Below, piece by piece: positions 12,486-24,123 of a DNA stretch of 64,000 nt. The notes beneath the pieces were generated by a model. That model saw nothing but the letters and a program-made list of their open reading frames with translations. It was not told the DNA's origin and searched no databases. A program made the position numbers and the translations under genes. Every line of letters starts with the position of its first letter. Position 1 is the stretch's first letter. The DNA comes from Arabidopsis thaliana (taxonomy: Eukaryota > Streptophyta > Magnoliopsida > Brassicales > Brassicaceae): contig NC_003076.8 in assembly GCF_000001735.4 (NCBI RefSeq), forward strand, positions 620,001 through 684,000. Reading direction: 5' to 3'.

Positions 12486-12876
12486 AAGTAACAAATCTGT
12501 TGGACTTTGGTAACGATGCCATGATGGCTTATGAAGAAGAAATATTACTACTTGAGAGTGTTATAAATTTCTGGATTTGGTATTGTACATTTTGTGATAA
12601 ATAAGAGATATTTGGTATTGTTTACTTTCATTCATCAAAGAGAGAGACATGGTTTATTCCGGATAATACAAATGTCAATAATAAAATGGGCTTAATACCT
12701 TATTGAATACCTTATTGAATTGTATCAATTACGGCCCATTATGAGTTATGGAGTTCCCGACAAAGATCACAAAACTGCCACGTGTACGATGATGACTGTA
12801 ATTTCGAGAAACGTAAACGCTTCCACACAAAAAAAATCCGTAGTTTCTTCTACAGAATCAGATCTTTGTATCGTCA
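12486..12876 (+). other. GSTL1 3' end and GSTL3 upstream region
   Basis: 391 nt between the tandem GSTs. It holds the GSTL1 3' UTR, then GGGCTTAA- and GCCCATT-type motifs and a G-box (CACGTG, 12779-12784) about 95 nt before the GSTL3 ATG. The minus strand at 12606-12613 reads AAATATCT, the core of the clock evening element. It lies in the GSTL1 3' end and is unproven. Confidence 0.5.
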
Positions 12877-14858
12877 ATGGCTCCTTCTTTTATGTAAGGA
12901 TCTATGTTCTTATCCGGAATTTAGAGTCTTTATTGAGTTTGATCGATTTTGGGATTATAAGTTTCGCAAAATTCATGTTTTTTACATTAAGTCTATTCGA
13001 TTTCAGCTGTATTGGGAATTTAAGTTTTTCTGTGGCTTGATTCTATTGAGACAGTTTTGTAGAAGATCGTCCAGCTCCGCTTGATGCTACTTCTGATCCA
13101 CCGTCTCTCTTCGACGGAACCACAAGGTTAATCTTCAATGTTGCTTCTTTTATGCTTTTGGTTTTAGCTCTGTTCTGTAGTTTATTGGATTTCCCTTATG
13201 TCTTAACCTCTTATTGTTTTGTGTTACCAAAGGTTGTACACAAGCTACGTTTGCCCATTTGCTCAACGAGTTTGGATCACTCGAAACTTCAAGGTTTAAC
13301 AGCTTCTCCTTTGTACTAGTCTCTCACCTTTAACAATATTTTGGTCGTATTAGGGATATTTGAAGCCGGATTGGTTATCTTGTTGAAGTTTGTTAATTTG
13401 ACGTCTCACAAACTTTTATCTTTCTTGCATATGTGTACTCTATTTATAAAGTAGTTGGATTCTTTGGTTGGTTTCCGGTGGTTGTAGGGTTTGCAAGAAA
13501 AGATTAAACTTGTTCCTTTGGATCTTGGGAATAGGCCTGCTTGGTACAAGGAGAAAGTATATCCAGAGAACAAGGTTTTCTATTTATAACTCACGAGTTC
13601 ATATGTGACATTCCACTTTTGGTTATGACTTAGTGGAAACTTCTCGTTATCTTTTTCAGGTGCCAGCGCTTGAGCACAATGGAAAAATCATTGGGGAGAG
13701 TCTGGATTTGATTAAATATCTTGATAACACTTTTGAAGGGCCTTCTCTTTACCCCGAGGTAACACATCCCTTATACCGAGTATGGTTTCCCTTCATTATT
13801 CTCTGATTCCACTATTCATTTCCCTCTCTAGGATCATGCAAAAAGAGAGTTTGGCGACGAGTTGCTCAAGTATACTGATACTTTCGTTAAAACTATGTAT
13901 GTGTCACTCAAAGGAGACCCCTCTAAAGAAACCGGTGAGACTTTAAACTCTTCAACTGTTTTCAGGGGTGAAAAGGCGACAAAATTATGACCAAAAATTT
14001 CATGTTCTTGTTTCAGCACCTGTGTTAGATTATCTGGAAAACGCTCTGTATAAGTTCGATGACGGGCCGTTCTTCCTCGGTCAGTTAAGCTTGGTATAAG
14101 CCTCACTAACCTTCTTTGAGATCATACATTTCGCCTTTTGTTTGTCTTAATTCTTATATGGACGGTTTGAATTCTTTGTTTTTTTCAAGGTTGATATCGC
14201 CTATATCCCGTTCATTGAAAGGTTCCAAACTGTACTCAATGAATTATTTAAGTGCGACATTACTGCCGAACGTCCCAAACTATCAGCATGGATTGAGGTA
14301 TATATATATGCAATCTTCATTAAGTCAGAAAAGATTACACTTATCCTCACTAGGGAATGGTACTTAAGCGATCGGTGTTATGTTTGCAGGAAATTAACAA
14401 GAGCGATGGCTATGCACAGACGAAAATGGATCCTAAGGAGATTGTGGAGGTTTTCAAGAAAAAATTCATGGTAAGTCATACAACTAGGATATAATTTTTT
14501 TAACTGAACTACCACATGATTTTAATGGATCCAAATGTGAGTTGCTTCATATTTTCTTGGGGGTTAGAACATAAAAGCTATATATGCCTTTAAGCATCTG
14601 GTTGTTTAGGTGTGAATGTTCGTTGCTTTGGGTTAGTTTTCTGTTTTGGGAATGAAAACCGAGTCGGTTTAGCATCTGGCTCAGAGACAATCTCATCTTT
14701 CTCCAACGAGCGTTTTGCGACTTAGACGTTTTGAAAGCAAAGACCATGCACTAATCATCAGCTAGCCTATTACTATGGCCAAATGACTTGTTTAATACTT
14801 TCTCGGTTAATGGTCTATACTAAATGTGAGTCTAATTCCGGTTATATTCTTGCAGTAA
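12877..14858 (+). CDS. GSTL3: Lambda-class glutathione transferase 3
   Basis: Ten exons: 12877-12893, 13055-13126, 13233-13293, 13488-13574, 13660-13758, 13832-13934, 14017-14093, 14190-14297, 14390-14470 and 14856-14858, for 235 aa. The active-site motif is CPFA with Cys37. Exon lengths from exon 4 on match GSTL1 exactly except for one codon (103 against 106 nt) and a slightly longer penultimate exon (81 against 78). The extra intron after 13126 splits an Arg codon inside the segment that is one exon in GSTL1. As in GSTL1, the final intron falls between the last sense codon (ATG) and the TAA. Function as for lambda GSTs: Cys-based removal of glutathione from small-molecule or protein thiols, probably in the cytosol. 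Confidence 0.95.
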
Positions 14859-14951
14859 CTGTAAGCAAGCACGAAGCAGTAAAGTGTATGAGACCAAACC
14901 ACCTTGTACGAACAGGTGGTCTTTGGATATGAAGAAATAAGATGTGTACTT

Positions 14952-15225
14952 GAACCTGATGATGCAATAAGATTTGTACTTTAAGCAGCAACAGCTTAAT
15001 CTGTATTCTAGTGTTGATCAAATTATCAACCATTGACATTGTTAATATATTACTGTATGATAGTAATACTATCAAAATCTCACACATTAAGAACCAGATG
15101 ATGCAATAAGGATAAGGTGTATAGTTAACTTGCAGCAACAGCTTGATCTATATTTGACTGTTCACCAATAATCAATCCTTGACATTGTAATATGATATCA
15201 ATACAATCAAAATCTCACACATTAA
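14952..15225 (+). repeat. Tandem duplication of about 135 bp downstream of GSTL3
   Basis: Copy 1 (about 14952-15090) and copy 2 (about 15091-15225) share, in order, a GATGATGCAATAAG block, AGCAGCAACAGCTT or its close variant, a CATTGACATTGT-like block and the end ATCAAAATCTCACACATTAA. The copies abut head to tail and have diverged moderately. They lie in the probable 3' UTR or 3' flank of GSTL3. The rest of 14859-15544 shows no gene; its right part is the 3' flank of the minus-strand kinase gene. Confidence 0.75.
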
Positions 15226-15544
15226 AGTTTTGAAAACTATAGTACTTTAATATTTATACAATAACTTTGGAATCGAAGCAGACATCCTCAGTACAATAAT
15301 GAGAAATTGTCACATTTGAAAGCAAGCGCTCAATAAACATTACATTAAACAACATCACCTATAACAACATTATAAACCGGCCTCTATATGAATCTATCTC
15401 TTCTTACACATATCTACAAGTAGCTCTTAAGCCATACATTCACACTTAGTCTGAAAATCATCCACCTTTCCTCTCCAAGAAAGACAGCACGGAATGGGTT
15501 TAAGCTACATAACTTACACAGCATTGCGGTTCTCGGGATTATTT

Positions 15545-17374
15545 TCAGACCCTCTTTGATCTAGGTGGAGTCCCTGGAGCGAAAAGGGATCCTTGGACTG
15601 GCTGAGCCAGAGGATCAAACTTTTGGGAGGCGAGGTAAGAAAGTGCAGTGACGACGTCAGCAATGAGAGGTCTAAGATTTGGCTGCTCTTGTACGCACAT
15701 CGCTGCTACAGCGAGTGCTTGGTATAACCCTCGCGGAGGGTATTGACCTTGAAGCATTGGATCAGCCATCTGAGAGAATTTCCTCCTGTCTTTAAACAAA
15801 GGCCTTGCCTGACATAGAGAGCATTTCAAAGAATACAATTAGAAGGAAGAATCCGCAGAGAAAACAAAGTTTGTTCCCAATTTGTTTTTTTTTCTTACCC
15901 ATGCGACTAGATTCTGTTCTCCAGTAGATCTTGAACTGTCTATTGCTTTCCGACCAGTTATAATCTCCAACAGAACAACACCGAAGCTGTAAACGTCTGA
16001 TTTGAGTGTTAGCTGGCCTGTCATTGCATACTCGGGAGCACAGTATCCGTATGTTCCCATAACCCGAGTGGACACATGAGACTTGTCCCCAACTGGGCCA
16101 AGTTTAGCCAACCCGAAGTCGGATAGCTTTGGAAAGTAATCATCATCGAGCAAAATATTTGAGCATTTCAAATCTCGATAGATCACTGGAGGCATGGTTT
16201 TGTCATGCAGATACTCCAAACCTTTTGCAGCACCGGCAGCTATTTTCATTCTGGTGTTCCAGTCAAGTGGCTGCTTACCAGGTGAAATGTCTGAAATAAA
16301 AAAAGCATCACCCGATTGAAATTTAAAGACTTCTCATAGGCATGTGTGATCTTAGAAGCGCATACCGTGCAAATGATCTTCAAGTGAACCTAGGGGCATG
16401 TACTCGTAGACTAGAAGCCTTTGATCTCCATCAGCACAATATCCTATTAAGTTAACAAGATTCGGGTGATGAAGAAGACTCAACATGAGAACCTCGACGA
16501 GGAACTCCCTGTTTCCTTGTAAACCATTATGATCAAGTTGCTTGATAGCCGCTGTCTACAAATGAAGATATAATGACAGTGAGCTTTCACTACCAAGAAG
16601 ATTCAAAAGGTTAAAACCAAGCAAAAAAAAGGGAAGGAACCTGGCTAGTGCTGGCCAAGTATCCTTTGTAAACTCTACCAAATCCTCCTTCTCCTATAAG
16701 ACATTCTTTTCTGAAGTTTCTAGTGGCAGTAGCTAACTCAGAGAATGTAAACGTTTGTGCCACAATGTGATCAGAGCCTTTACTTTTGGATTCACTCAAG
16801 GACGACTTGGCCCTAGATTTCTCTACAAAAAAAGAAAGAAAAGAAAGCGATAAGAAGAAATAATTAATCAACACAAGCTGAGCATAATTGTCTCAAGGTC
16901 AATAATCAACAAATTAAAGTTCTAAGAATATAGCAAGATACTTAAGGATCTAGCAAGTCCCATTTAAGAGTTTAATCCACAACTTCCACTGGAGAGCAAT
17001 AACAACAATTAACAGGAAAGAGACATGCAATAACACATCACTGTCAAAATACTAACACAGGTGTTACAGAGTAGTCAAAAGCTAGTGAAATGGAAGGAAA
17101 AAAGCAATCTTTAAACAGAAAGTCAAAAACCCTAATCAGCATTAGCAAACGATGATGGCTCACAGGAATCAGAAAGTTTTAGCAAAGGATAAAAATTTCC
17201 ATAATTTAGTAAGAGAAGGTTAAACCCAGAATTAAAATTGGACAAAGACTATAAAGAGAAATTACCTGAAGTAGACACAGAACAATCAGAAGACTTCCTG
17301 TCGAGTTTGTGGTCACCGTTCCTCCTTGTCTTATTCCTCCCACTCGATTTCCCAGAACACGGGATCCAACCCAT
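15545..17374 (-). CDS. CDL1: CDG1-like receptor-like cytoplasmic kinase (RLCK VII)
   Basis: Five exons, 17374-17266, 16822-16641, 16555-16366, 16290-15899 and 15808-15545, encode 378 aa. The N-terminus MGWIPCSG fits N-myristoylation at Gly2 and palmitoylation at Cys6, so membrane anchoring is likely. The kinase domain has GEGGFGRV at 80-87, Lys102, catalytic YRDLKCSN with Asp200, DFG at 218-220 and an APEYAMTG activation-segment end. The His of HRD is Tyr, as is common in RLCK VII; the adjacent Arg makes it an RD kinase. Known of this gene (AT5G02800 by recall): it links BRI1 to the phosphatase BSU1 in brassinosteroid signalling at the plasma membrane. There is no ectodomain. The C-terminal tail is Pro/Gly-rich. 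Confidence 0.93.
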
Positions 17375-18282
17375 TAAGCTTCTCACGATCTTCTTCTTCT
17401 TCAAATGATTCTTCGTTTCGATTGTGTTCGATGATCTCAAAAGCGAGAGAGAGAGAGAGAAGCTTAGAGAACTTTGAAATGTAAAAAAAGCACGCCAAGC
17501 CAATCGCTGGATTTTTCGATTTTTCTCTTTTGATATAAAATATATTTTTAAAACAATTTAATTTTTGTGATACAAATTAATGTGAATGGGTTTGACTTTG
17601 ACAAATAAAAATTAATTGTCAAAGAAAAAAAGACAAACAAAAATTATATTTTATCAAAGTAGTATCAACTAACTACCCCCATGGAATTTAAATTTCTTTT
17701 CAACACACAAAAAGAGATTATTTGATTGAATAAATTTCTTGTGTTGTAAGTTGTAACAATATTGAAATTGAACTTTAATAAGCAACAATCGTGGTCACCA
17801 TTATAGTTTCCAATCATTTGGGTATAAGAGATTGATTATTCCTATTTTAAAATGGTGTTTATCAAAGACAGATTTTTTCTAAGAATATATATATTTACGA
17901 TATAAGCTAAATGATATTGAAAGAGATAATGTTGATACAATACGACACCGTACTATGCACGGCTCCAAAAGCAAGCTTATACCAAAAAATATACAGAGAA
18001 GGGGTTATTGTTTTACAAGTTTACAACATCTACAAAGATTTCACTACATCCTGAAACCAAACCCTTCGTCCTAATTTCACAAACCAGACCAGACAACGAC
18101 AATAATAACAAACAATCAAATGTCGTAGTGTCTTTGTTTCGTGAATAGTAGTAGTATTATCAAAGAATCAGACTTTGAAGGGAAAATGTTAAAACATGTG
18201 ATAGATATATATATATAAGATAGATATGAGCACATTACTCATGTTTTTGGGCTGAGAAATAGTGGGTTTTGTTGATTTTCCG
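17375..18282. other. Interval between CDL1 promoter and PRR7 3' end
   Basis: CDL1 is transcribed away from this interval and PRR7 (minus strand) ends in it. From 17375 there is the CDL1 leader with a GA repeat (about 17444-17460, CT-rich on the sense strand), then AT-rich DNA. The PRR7 3' UTR probably occupies the last 150-250 nt. I see nothing else. Confidence 0.5.
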
Positions 18283-21200
18283 TTAGCTATCCTCAATGTT
18301 TTTTATGTCGTTATCATCAGTTGCAGCGGCTGTTTTACGCACAAATTGGCCTCGCACTCGAGGGCGTTGTTCTGCTAGTTTTTTCCGGCTTTGGTATCGT
18401 ACCTGAGAAAGCCAAAAAAAAAACATTTTTGCGGTTTGCATTTGCTTTCGCAATTTACAAGAATACTTTTTTTTTCCTTTGTTATAGATTTGACCGAGAA
18501 TTTACCTTCTTTCGGAAGCACCTCTCTTTTCTCTTCTGACGGAACTTTGTCAAAGCAGCTTCCCTTTGAGAGATCTTATTTTCATCCGCCAAGTTTCCGC
18601 TACCACTTCCACTTCCGCTTCCACTACCATCGCCATTTCCATTTTTGCCAGCACCATTATCACTTCCCATATTCATTCCTCCAGCATTCATACCGTTACT
18701 GCTTCCATATGGCCCATTACTTCCATGACCACTACCTGATACACTTCCATTCACACTGTAATTCACTGTGTTGTTGTTACCTTCAATCGTTTCGTTGTAC
18801 ACATTTGAGGATCCACATTGTGGCGGTAGCTTCTTCCTCTCAGCGACATGGACAAGGTTATAGGAGGCATGATTATTATGATGATCACAGGGTAAAGGCT
18901 GAAACGATGAATGCTTCACTGATGAAGATCCTGCTGAGCTTACTTTTGGAGCTCCTGGTTTTGTGAAAGCGTTGTTCTCAGTCGTGGAACTCATATCAAA
19001 GTTATTGCTACCGACATGTGAGCGATGATTATGGGGGAGACTCTCATTCATGTTCGAGTGACAATCATATGCTGCTTCAGTCTTTTTTATAAGATCCTGA
19101 CTATTATTATCCTGAAGCGAAGTGCTTCCTAAGTTCCCACCAGAAATCTTATTGGCATTTGAGGCTGGATTATACCTGCACAAGTCCAACAGTCGATCTC
19201 ATAGTTCTTCAATAAGGCATTCAAAAGGTTGTGTACGGAAGAAAAAACAGAGGTTTGATTCTAAGAAAGTACCTTGAGAAAGCTGAGCCCTCTGAACGCC
19301 TCAGCACATTCCGATCATCCCTAACTAGTGTCCCATCATCTTTAGTTCCTCTATGCCTCTTTGAACTATGTTCCACGTGCATTAGCTCTTCAGAAATTTT
19401 AACAGAAGCTTCATTTGTATCTAAAGTTTTCAAGTGAGTGTTAGGCGCCTCAGGTTCTCTGTTATCTTGAAGGTGGCTAGACATAGCTTTGAAACTCGAG
19501 CCTCCATCTTCATGCATTTGTTTACTTGAAGGACTTTCGCTACTGAGGTCCAATGGTCCTTTTCCAACTTTCATTTTCCATTTACTAGAGCTCTTTTCAA
19601 ACGAATTATCCTGTCTCATAATGCCAGTAGTTTTAGATAGGGGTTCATCTTTTGGCTCCAGGGCCAGATCACAGTTTCTACGAATGCTAATCTCCAAGTC
19701 TCTACCCATTGTGACATCTTCTGCAAAATAGATGAAAAACATTCAATATCATGTTTTTGAGTTTCAGTATAAAGAAGAGTATGGAAGAAACTAAGAGATC
19801 ACAGTTTCCTTTCTTTACCAAATTTATCATCATGTTCTTGAGTCTCCTTCTCAGCAGGTGGTGCAACCAACTGATTACTTGGAAACTCAGGGTTAGAATG
19901 TACCACTTGGGCGCAAGTGCTATCAACTCGGTCCCATAGAGATACCGCTCGTGGACTGTCATCAACATCCACAGCTTTTTTCGTCCAAGAGCTCTGAACA
20001 AAAAAAGGTATGTCAAAATCAACCTAGGTTTTGGAGATAAACCATGTGCAAAATAAAACTTCAAAATGAACTAGAAATTTTCACCCAGTTTATCACTGAA
20101 TAGATCTAAGTTAAACATCATTGAGTTCTACAATTGGTTAGTTAAGCGCTTCCACCATTTATAAGCATCTGAGTGCACATGCGAAGTTCGATCATCCGAC
20201 CCCTATCATTTGTGGTTAAGAAATTTTTAAAAGGATAGCTTCTCGGGTGTATATTTAGATTATCGGTATTGCACATTCGTCTTACCTGAGCGCCACTCCC
20301 ATCACTACTTCCATCACTAGCATTCAGGCCAATGCTCCCATTTTCATTCTCATCACTGCTTCCTGAATCTTGATCAGATTTTTTAATACTTTTCGATTTC
20401 ACAGACTTTTGAGTTTGATGCGTTCCGCTCTCACTTCCACTACCACTAGACTGAACAAGAAACAAGGAAAACCATGAGAAACCAAAAAGTAAGATACCAA
20501 TCATGTGGAAAAAAAAAAAGAAGATACCAATCCACAATTAGACCATGAATTTCTAGTTTACTACTTATCACCAGTTGTACCAACAGGTTTTCAGATTAAT
20601 CATATATGAGCAAGGACATACACTTTGGCATCTTCTCCAAACATGCTGCCAAAGGATCTTAAGCTCATTTTTTCTTATTGGCTTAACAAGAAAGTCAACA
20701 GCTCCTTTCGATAAGCACTTAAAGACCAGCCCCATTGAGTCATGAGATGACATCACTGCAACACAAATCTCACAGGGGAATGTAGTTAAAAGCATCTACT
20801 TTCCAACATACGCTAGAGAAGACTCAACAAATCGTGTAACTTCAAAAGAAAGAGCTCAATGTAAAACGACCAAGGAAAAAGAACTCACTGATGACAGGGA
20901 TGTTCCGACGAGATTTGTGGTTCAAAATCTTGCACAAGAGACCGATACCAGATAAGTAAGGCATGATCACCTCTGTTAGCACAATATCAATATGATTGTT
21001 TAGATCTTCTAACACCTTCCAAGCTTGTATCCCATTTGACGCCTCAACAACTGCCATGACAGAGTTAATAATAATCAATCAACAAACAGAACCGAAACGG
21101 GTACATATATGCGCTATAGATTAAAGTTGGGCCATAGGCTTCAAAACTGACCTTCATAGCTACAATTGCGAAGAAGTGCAGTAACGATATAACGAGTGCA

Positions 21201-21461
21201 GTCGTCATTTTCGACAAGCAGAACTCTAATGGTTCTCACATGAAGAAACCTTTCCCAACAGACAGTTGCCGCTGTTTGTTGCGACAATGGAATTTGCAGT
21301 CCACCTGAACTCCCATTTCTCACATCCATAGTAATTCCATTAGTTTTCTCTTCTTCACTATGCTTCTCTGTCCGACTCTCAACCCTATCGAATTTCGTCT
21401 CTCCGGTCTTTCGATCAGTGATTGGGTAACGTGAACCCTCCCCCTCCTCATTAGCATTCAT
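18283..21461 (-). CDS. PRR7: Pseudo-response regulator 7, circadian clock repressor
   Basis: Eight coding exons, 21461-21152, 21050-20889, 20755-20622, 20450-20286, 19993-19819, 19720-19273, 19175-18506 and 18402-18283, encode 727 aa. The pseudo-receiver domain starts at RVLLVENDD. The phospho-acceptor Asp is replaced by Glu130 (LTEVIMP), the mark of pseudo-receivers. A long disordered middle follows, with Ser/Gly and Gly-Ser repeats in exon 7. The CCT motif at about 669-711 ([17 protein letters not shown] and onward) is split by the last intron; it binds DNA and carries the nuclear signal. Known function: a morning-phased transcriptional repressor of CCA1 and LHY that acts with PRR9 and PRR5. 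The start is the first ATG of the exon; the codon before it is GTG. An antisense open frame over the Gly-Ser repeat is an artefact of composition. Confidence 0.97.
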
Positions 21462-22224
21462 CACACCAACTCTGCTTCGCTGAATTCAAATGATCAAAAT
21501 ATCAAAACACAGCCATAAACCCTAATTTCGATTATTGCAATAGCTAGAGGAGTTAGAATCGTACAATATCTCAGATTAACAGAAAAAAGAGTTGAAGAAC
21601 GACGAATTCTCAAAAAACCAACTAATCAAGTAACTTTTTGAAGAATCATCAAAAAATCGAATCTAGACAAATTACATCAAATAAAAATCCAACCATACAA
21701 AAGCATCTAAATTCCAAGAGAGTACTGATCTTACAATAATCAAATACTAGAACGAAGAATCGAGCTCCAGAAGTTGCATCAATCACCAGAAAAATGGATC
21801 TAGCACAATCAGCTAACGGTTGGGAAATAGAAACAAGGAATTCAAATCGATAAACAGAATTAAGAATCGAAGCTTCTTAGAACTTTAGAAGGAAGATAAA
21901 CACAGTGAACAATTTTTGAGATTATGAGGTTTTTCTGTCTCCCAGAGAGTGGAAATCGGAGACGACCATAAGCCACCGATTTTTATTTTTCCGGAGATAG
22001 ATAGATATTAGAAAGATTTGTCTCGGGCCAACAAAAAAAAAAAGGAAATTAAAAAATCGTAATATCTGACATGGACAAAACTAGAGGTCCCGAACGTTCG
22101 AGAAGTTCCACGTCAGAGCGGATATTTCCACATCATATATTGGCGAGGATTAGTGACGTGGATGGTATATCAAAAACAGTCGTTCAGGAGGCTAGTGGCA
22201 GATTATTAAGATCTTTTTGAACTG

Positions 22225-22232
22225 ACACGTGT
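22225..22232. promoter_or_regulatory. Palindromic G-box between PRR7 and BIN5
   Basis: ACACGTGT lies about 765 nt upstream of the PRR7 ATG and 426 nt upstream of the BIN5 ATG. PIF/HY5-type factors bind this core; which gene it serves is unknown. Confidence 0.45.
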
Positions 22233-22287
22233 AATGGTGGGTAAGGAAAACGTCAAGTGGTAAACTCATCTGGACCGTTGAATAGAT

Positions 22288-22295
22288 TTTGGCGG
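22288..22295 (+). promoter_or_regulatory. E2F-type site, distal (TTTGGCGG)
   Basis: TTTGGCGG fits the E2F consensus TTTSSCGS and lies about 370 nt upstream of the BIN5 start, on the far side of the tRNA gene. It is weaker evidence than the proximal site at 22591. Confidence 0.35.
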
Positions 22296-22399
22296 AAGAG
22301 ACTAGCGTTTAAAGATTTTATAGATGTAGTTAATATTGGGCTTACCATATGGGCCATTCAAAAAGATTTTAACCCAATAAAAAATATTCAAAAAACTAT

Positions 22400-22481
22400 C
22401 GTCGACAGCAGGGTTCGAACCTGCGCGGGCGAAGCCCAATAGATTTCAAGTCTATCTCCTTAACCACTCGGACATATCGAC
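22400..22481 (-). tRNA. tRNA-Ser (anticodon UGA)
   Basis: The minus strand folds as a class II tRNA of 82 nt including the discriminator base. The acceptor stem pairs GTCGATA with TGTCGAC (one G-U). The anticodon stem-loop is ATAGA-CTTGAAA-TCTAT with anticodon TGA. A long variable arm follows, then the T arm with B box GGTTCGAACC at 22412-22421. A run of six T on the minus strand (22395-22390) five nt past the end is a Pol III terminator. There is no intron. It sits between the divergent PRR7 and BIN5 promoters, on the PRR7 strand. Confidence 0.97.
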
Positions 22482-22590
22482 ATCTCGTTAAAAGCACAAT
22501 TAATTAACTTAATAAATGCGTTTCTAAGTCTACCCCTTTAGTTTACCCTAGAAATAACATTCACGAGATACGTTGACCTAAAGGGTAAAT

Positions 22591-22599
22591 TTTCCCGCC
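22591..22599 (+). promoter_or_regulatory. E2F-type site, proximal to BIN5 (TTTCCCGCC)
   Basis: TTTCCCGCC is a canonical E2F/DP binding sequence 59 nt before the BIN5 ATG. Endocycle and S-phase genes in plants are commonly E2F-controlled, and BIN5 is needed for endoreduplication, so the site fits its job. Confidence 0.55.
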
Positions 22600-22657
22600 A
22601 TTGTTAGTACCAGAACTCTCTGGGCCGCCGCGTCTCCGTCGTCGTGGCTATCTACAG

Positions 22658-24123
22658 ATGGCGGATAAGAAGAAGCGAAAGCGATCAAAAGATGACGAGG
22701 CGGAGGAACTTCCTTTCAAAAGCATTCTGGAATCAGACGACGTTATCACGGAGCTTCTCAAATCGTATATTTCCTCTTCTATCAAAGCCGCCGCCGGAGC
22801 CGGCGGTGCCTCCTCCTCTTCATCGAAACCTCTAACCCTAGCTGACCTCTCTCTATCATCTTCCTGTCGTGAAGTCGCAGATCTCTCACTCTCCTCCGTG
22901 CAGACAGAGATAGAGACAGTCATCGTCCAGATCGCCCGTTCTATTCTCGCCGGTGATGGCTTCTCCTTCAGTGTTCCTTCACGCGCCGCCTCGAATCAGC
23001 TGTATGTTCCTGAGCTCGACCGTATAGTGCTAAAAGACAAATCTACCCTCCGTCCATTTGCCTCCGTTTCTTCTGTCAGGAAAACCACCATCACCACTCG
23101 TATCCTCGCCCTTATCCACCAACTCTGCCTCAGGAACATTCACGTTACTAAGCGTGATCTCTTCTACACCGACGTTAAGCTTTTCCAGGTAGGTTCTTCT
23201 TGCTTTCAATTTTACTTGAGATGATACTTTCTTCCCATTAAATAGAGAATGATAGTCACTGTTTTAGATCCAGCTCTTGTAAACCTGAATCGAAAGTTCT
23301 AGCATTGATTCTTTGTAGTTTCGATTTTGGAAGGTTTTTGAACCAATTCGCAACCTTACTGAATTTTCAGGACCAGACACAGAGTGATGCTGTGTTGGAT
23401 GATGTCTCATGTATGCTCGGTTGCACAAGGTCAAGTCTCAATGTCATTGCAGCAGAGAAAGGTGTGGTGGTGGGAAGGCTTATATTCAGTGACAATGGAG
23501 ACATGATAGATTGCACAAAGATGGGAATGGGTGGGAAAGCCATTCCACCAAACATTGACCGGGTTGGAGATATGCAGAGTGATGCTATGTTCATACTCTT
23601 AGTTGAAAAAGATGCAGCTTATATGAGGTTAGCTGAAGACAGATTCTATAACCGGTTCCCTTGTATCATCGTGACTGCAAAAGGCCAGCCTGATGTAGCT
23701 ACAAGGCTCTTCTTGAGGAAAATGAAAATGGAGCTTAAGCTTCCGGTACTTGCCTTGGTGGATAGTGATCCTTACGGATTGAAGATCTTGTCGGTGTATG
23801 GATGTGGGTCGAAGAACATGTCATATGATAGTGCAAACTTGACTACGCCTGATATTAAGTGGCTTGGAATTAGGCCGAGTGATTTGGACAAGTATAAGAT
23901 ACCTGAACAGTGTAGGTTGCCGATGACTGAGCAGGATATTAAGACCGGGAAGGATATGCTAGAGGAGGATTTCGTGAAGAAAAATCCCGGGTGGGTCGAG
24001 GAACTTAACCTGATGGTGAAAACGAAGCAAAAGGCTGAGATTCAGGCGTTGAGCTCTTTTGGTTTCCAGTATTTATCGGAAGTTTACTTGCCCCTGAAAC
24101 TGCAGCAGCAGGATTGGCTCTGA
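22658..24123 (+). CDS. BIN5: DNA topoisomerase VI subunit A (SPO11-like), BIN5/RHL2
   Basis: Two exons, 22658-23188 and 23371-24123, encode 427 aa. The Lys/Arg-rich N-terminus is probably nuclear-targeting. The winged-helix 5Y-CAP part carries TKRDLFYTD with the DNA-cleaving Tyr170. The Toprim domain has LVDSDPYG, which binds the metal. Known function (AT5G02820 by recall): it pairs with the B subunit and RHL1 to form plant topoisomerase VI, which decatenates chromosomes during endocycles above 8C; mutants are dwarf and root-hairless. This is the vegetative SPO11 paralogue, not the meiotic one. The frame is open upstream, but the first codon there is TTG, so ATG 22658 is used. The catalytic Tyr is near the end of exon 1. 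Confidence 0.95.

Larger units (their letters stand above)
21462..22399. promoter_or_regulatory. PRR7 leader and promoter region
   Basis: Minus-strand PRR7 starts at 21461. The 5' leader probably extends to about 21930, where CT/GA-rich sequence begins. Beyond it, ACGT cores occur at about 22110 (CCACGTCA), 22153 (TGACGTGG) and 22225-22232 (ACACGTGT, a perfect palindromic G-box). Such sites are targets of bZIP and bHLH light factors and fit a clock promoter. I did not find a full evening element. Confidence 0.5.

Noticed and set aside
18391-18966. 191-codon frame on the plus strand opposite PRR7 exon 7
   Set aside because: It mirrors the Gly/Ser/Asn-rich repeat of PRR7 and is His/Tyr-rich with no domain; it is a composition artefact.
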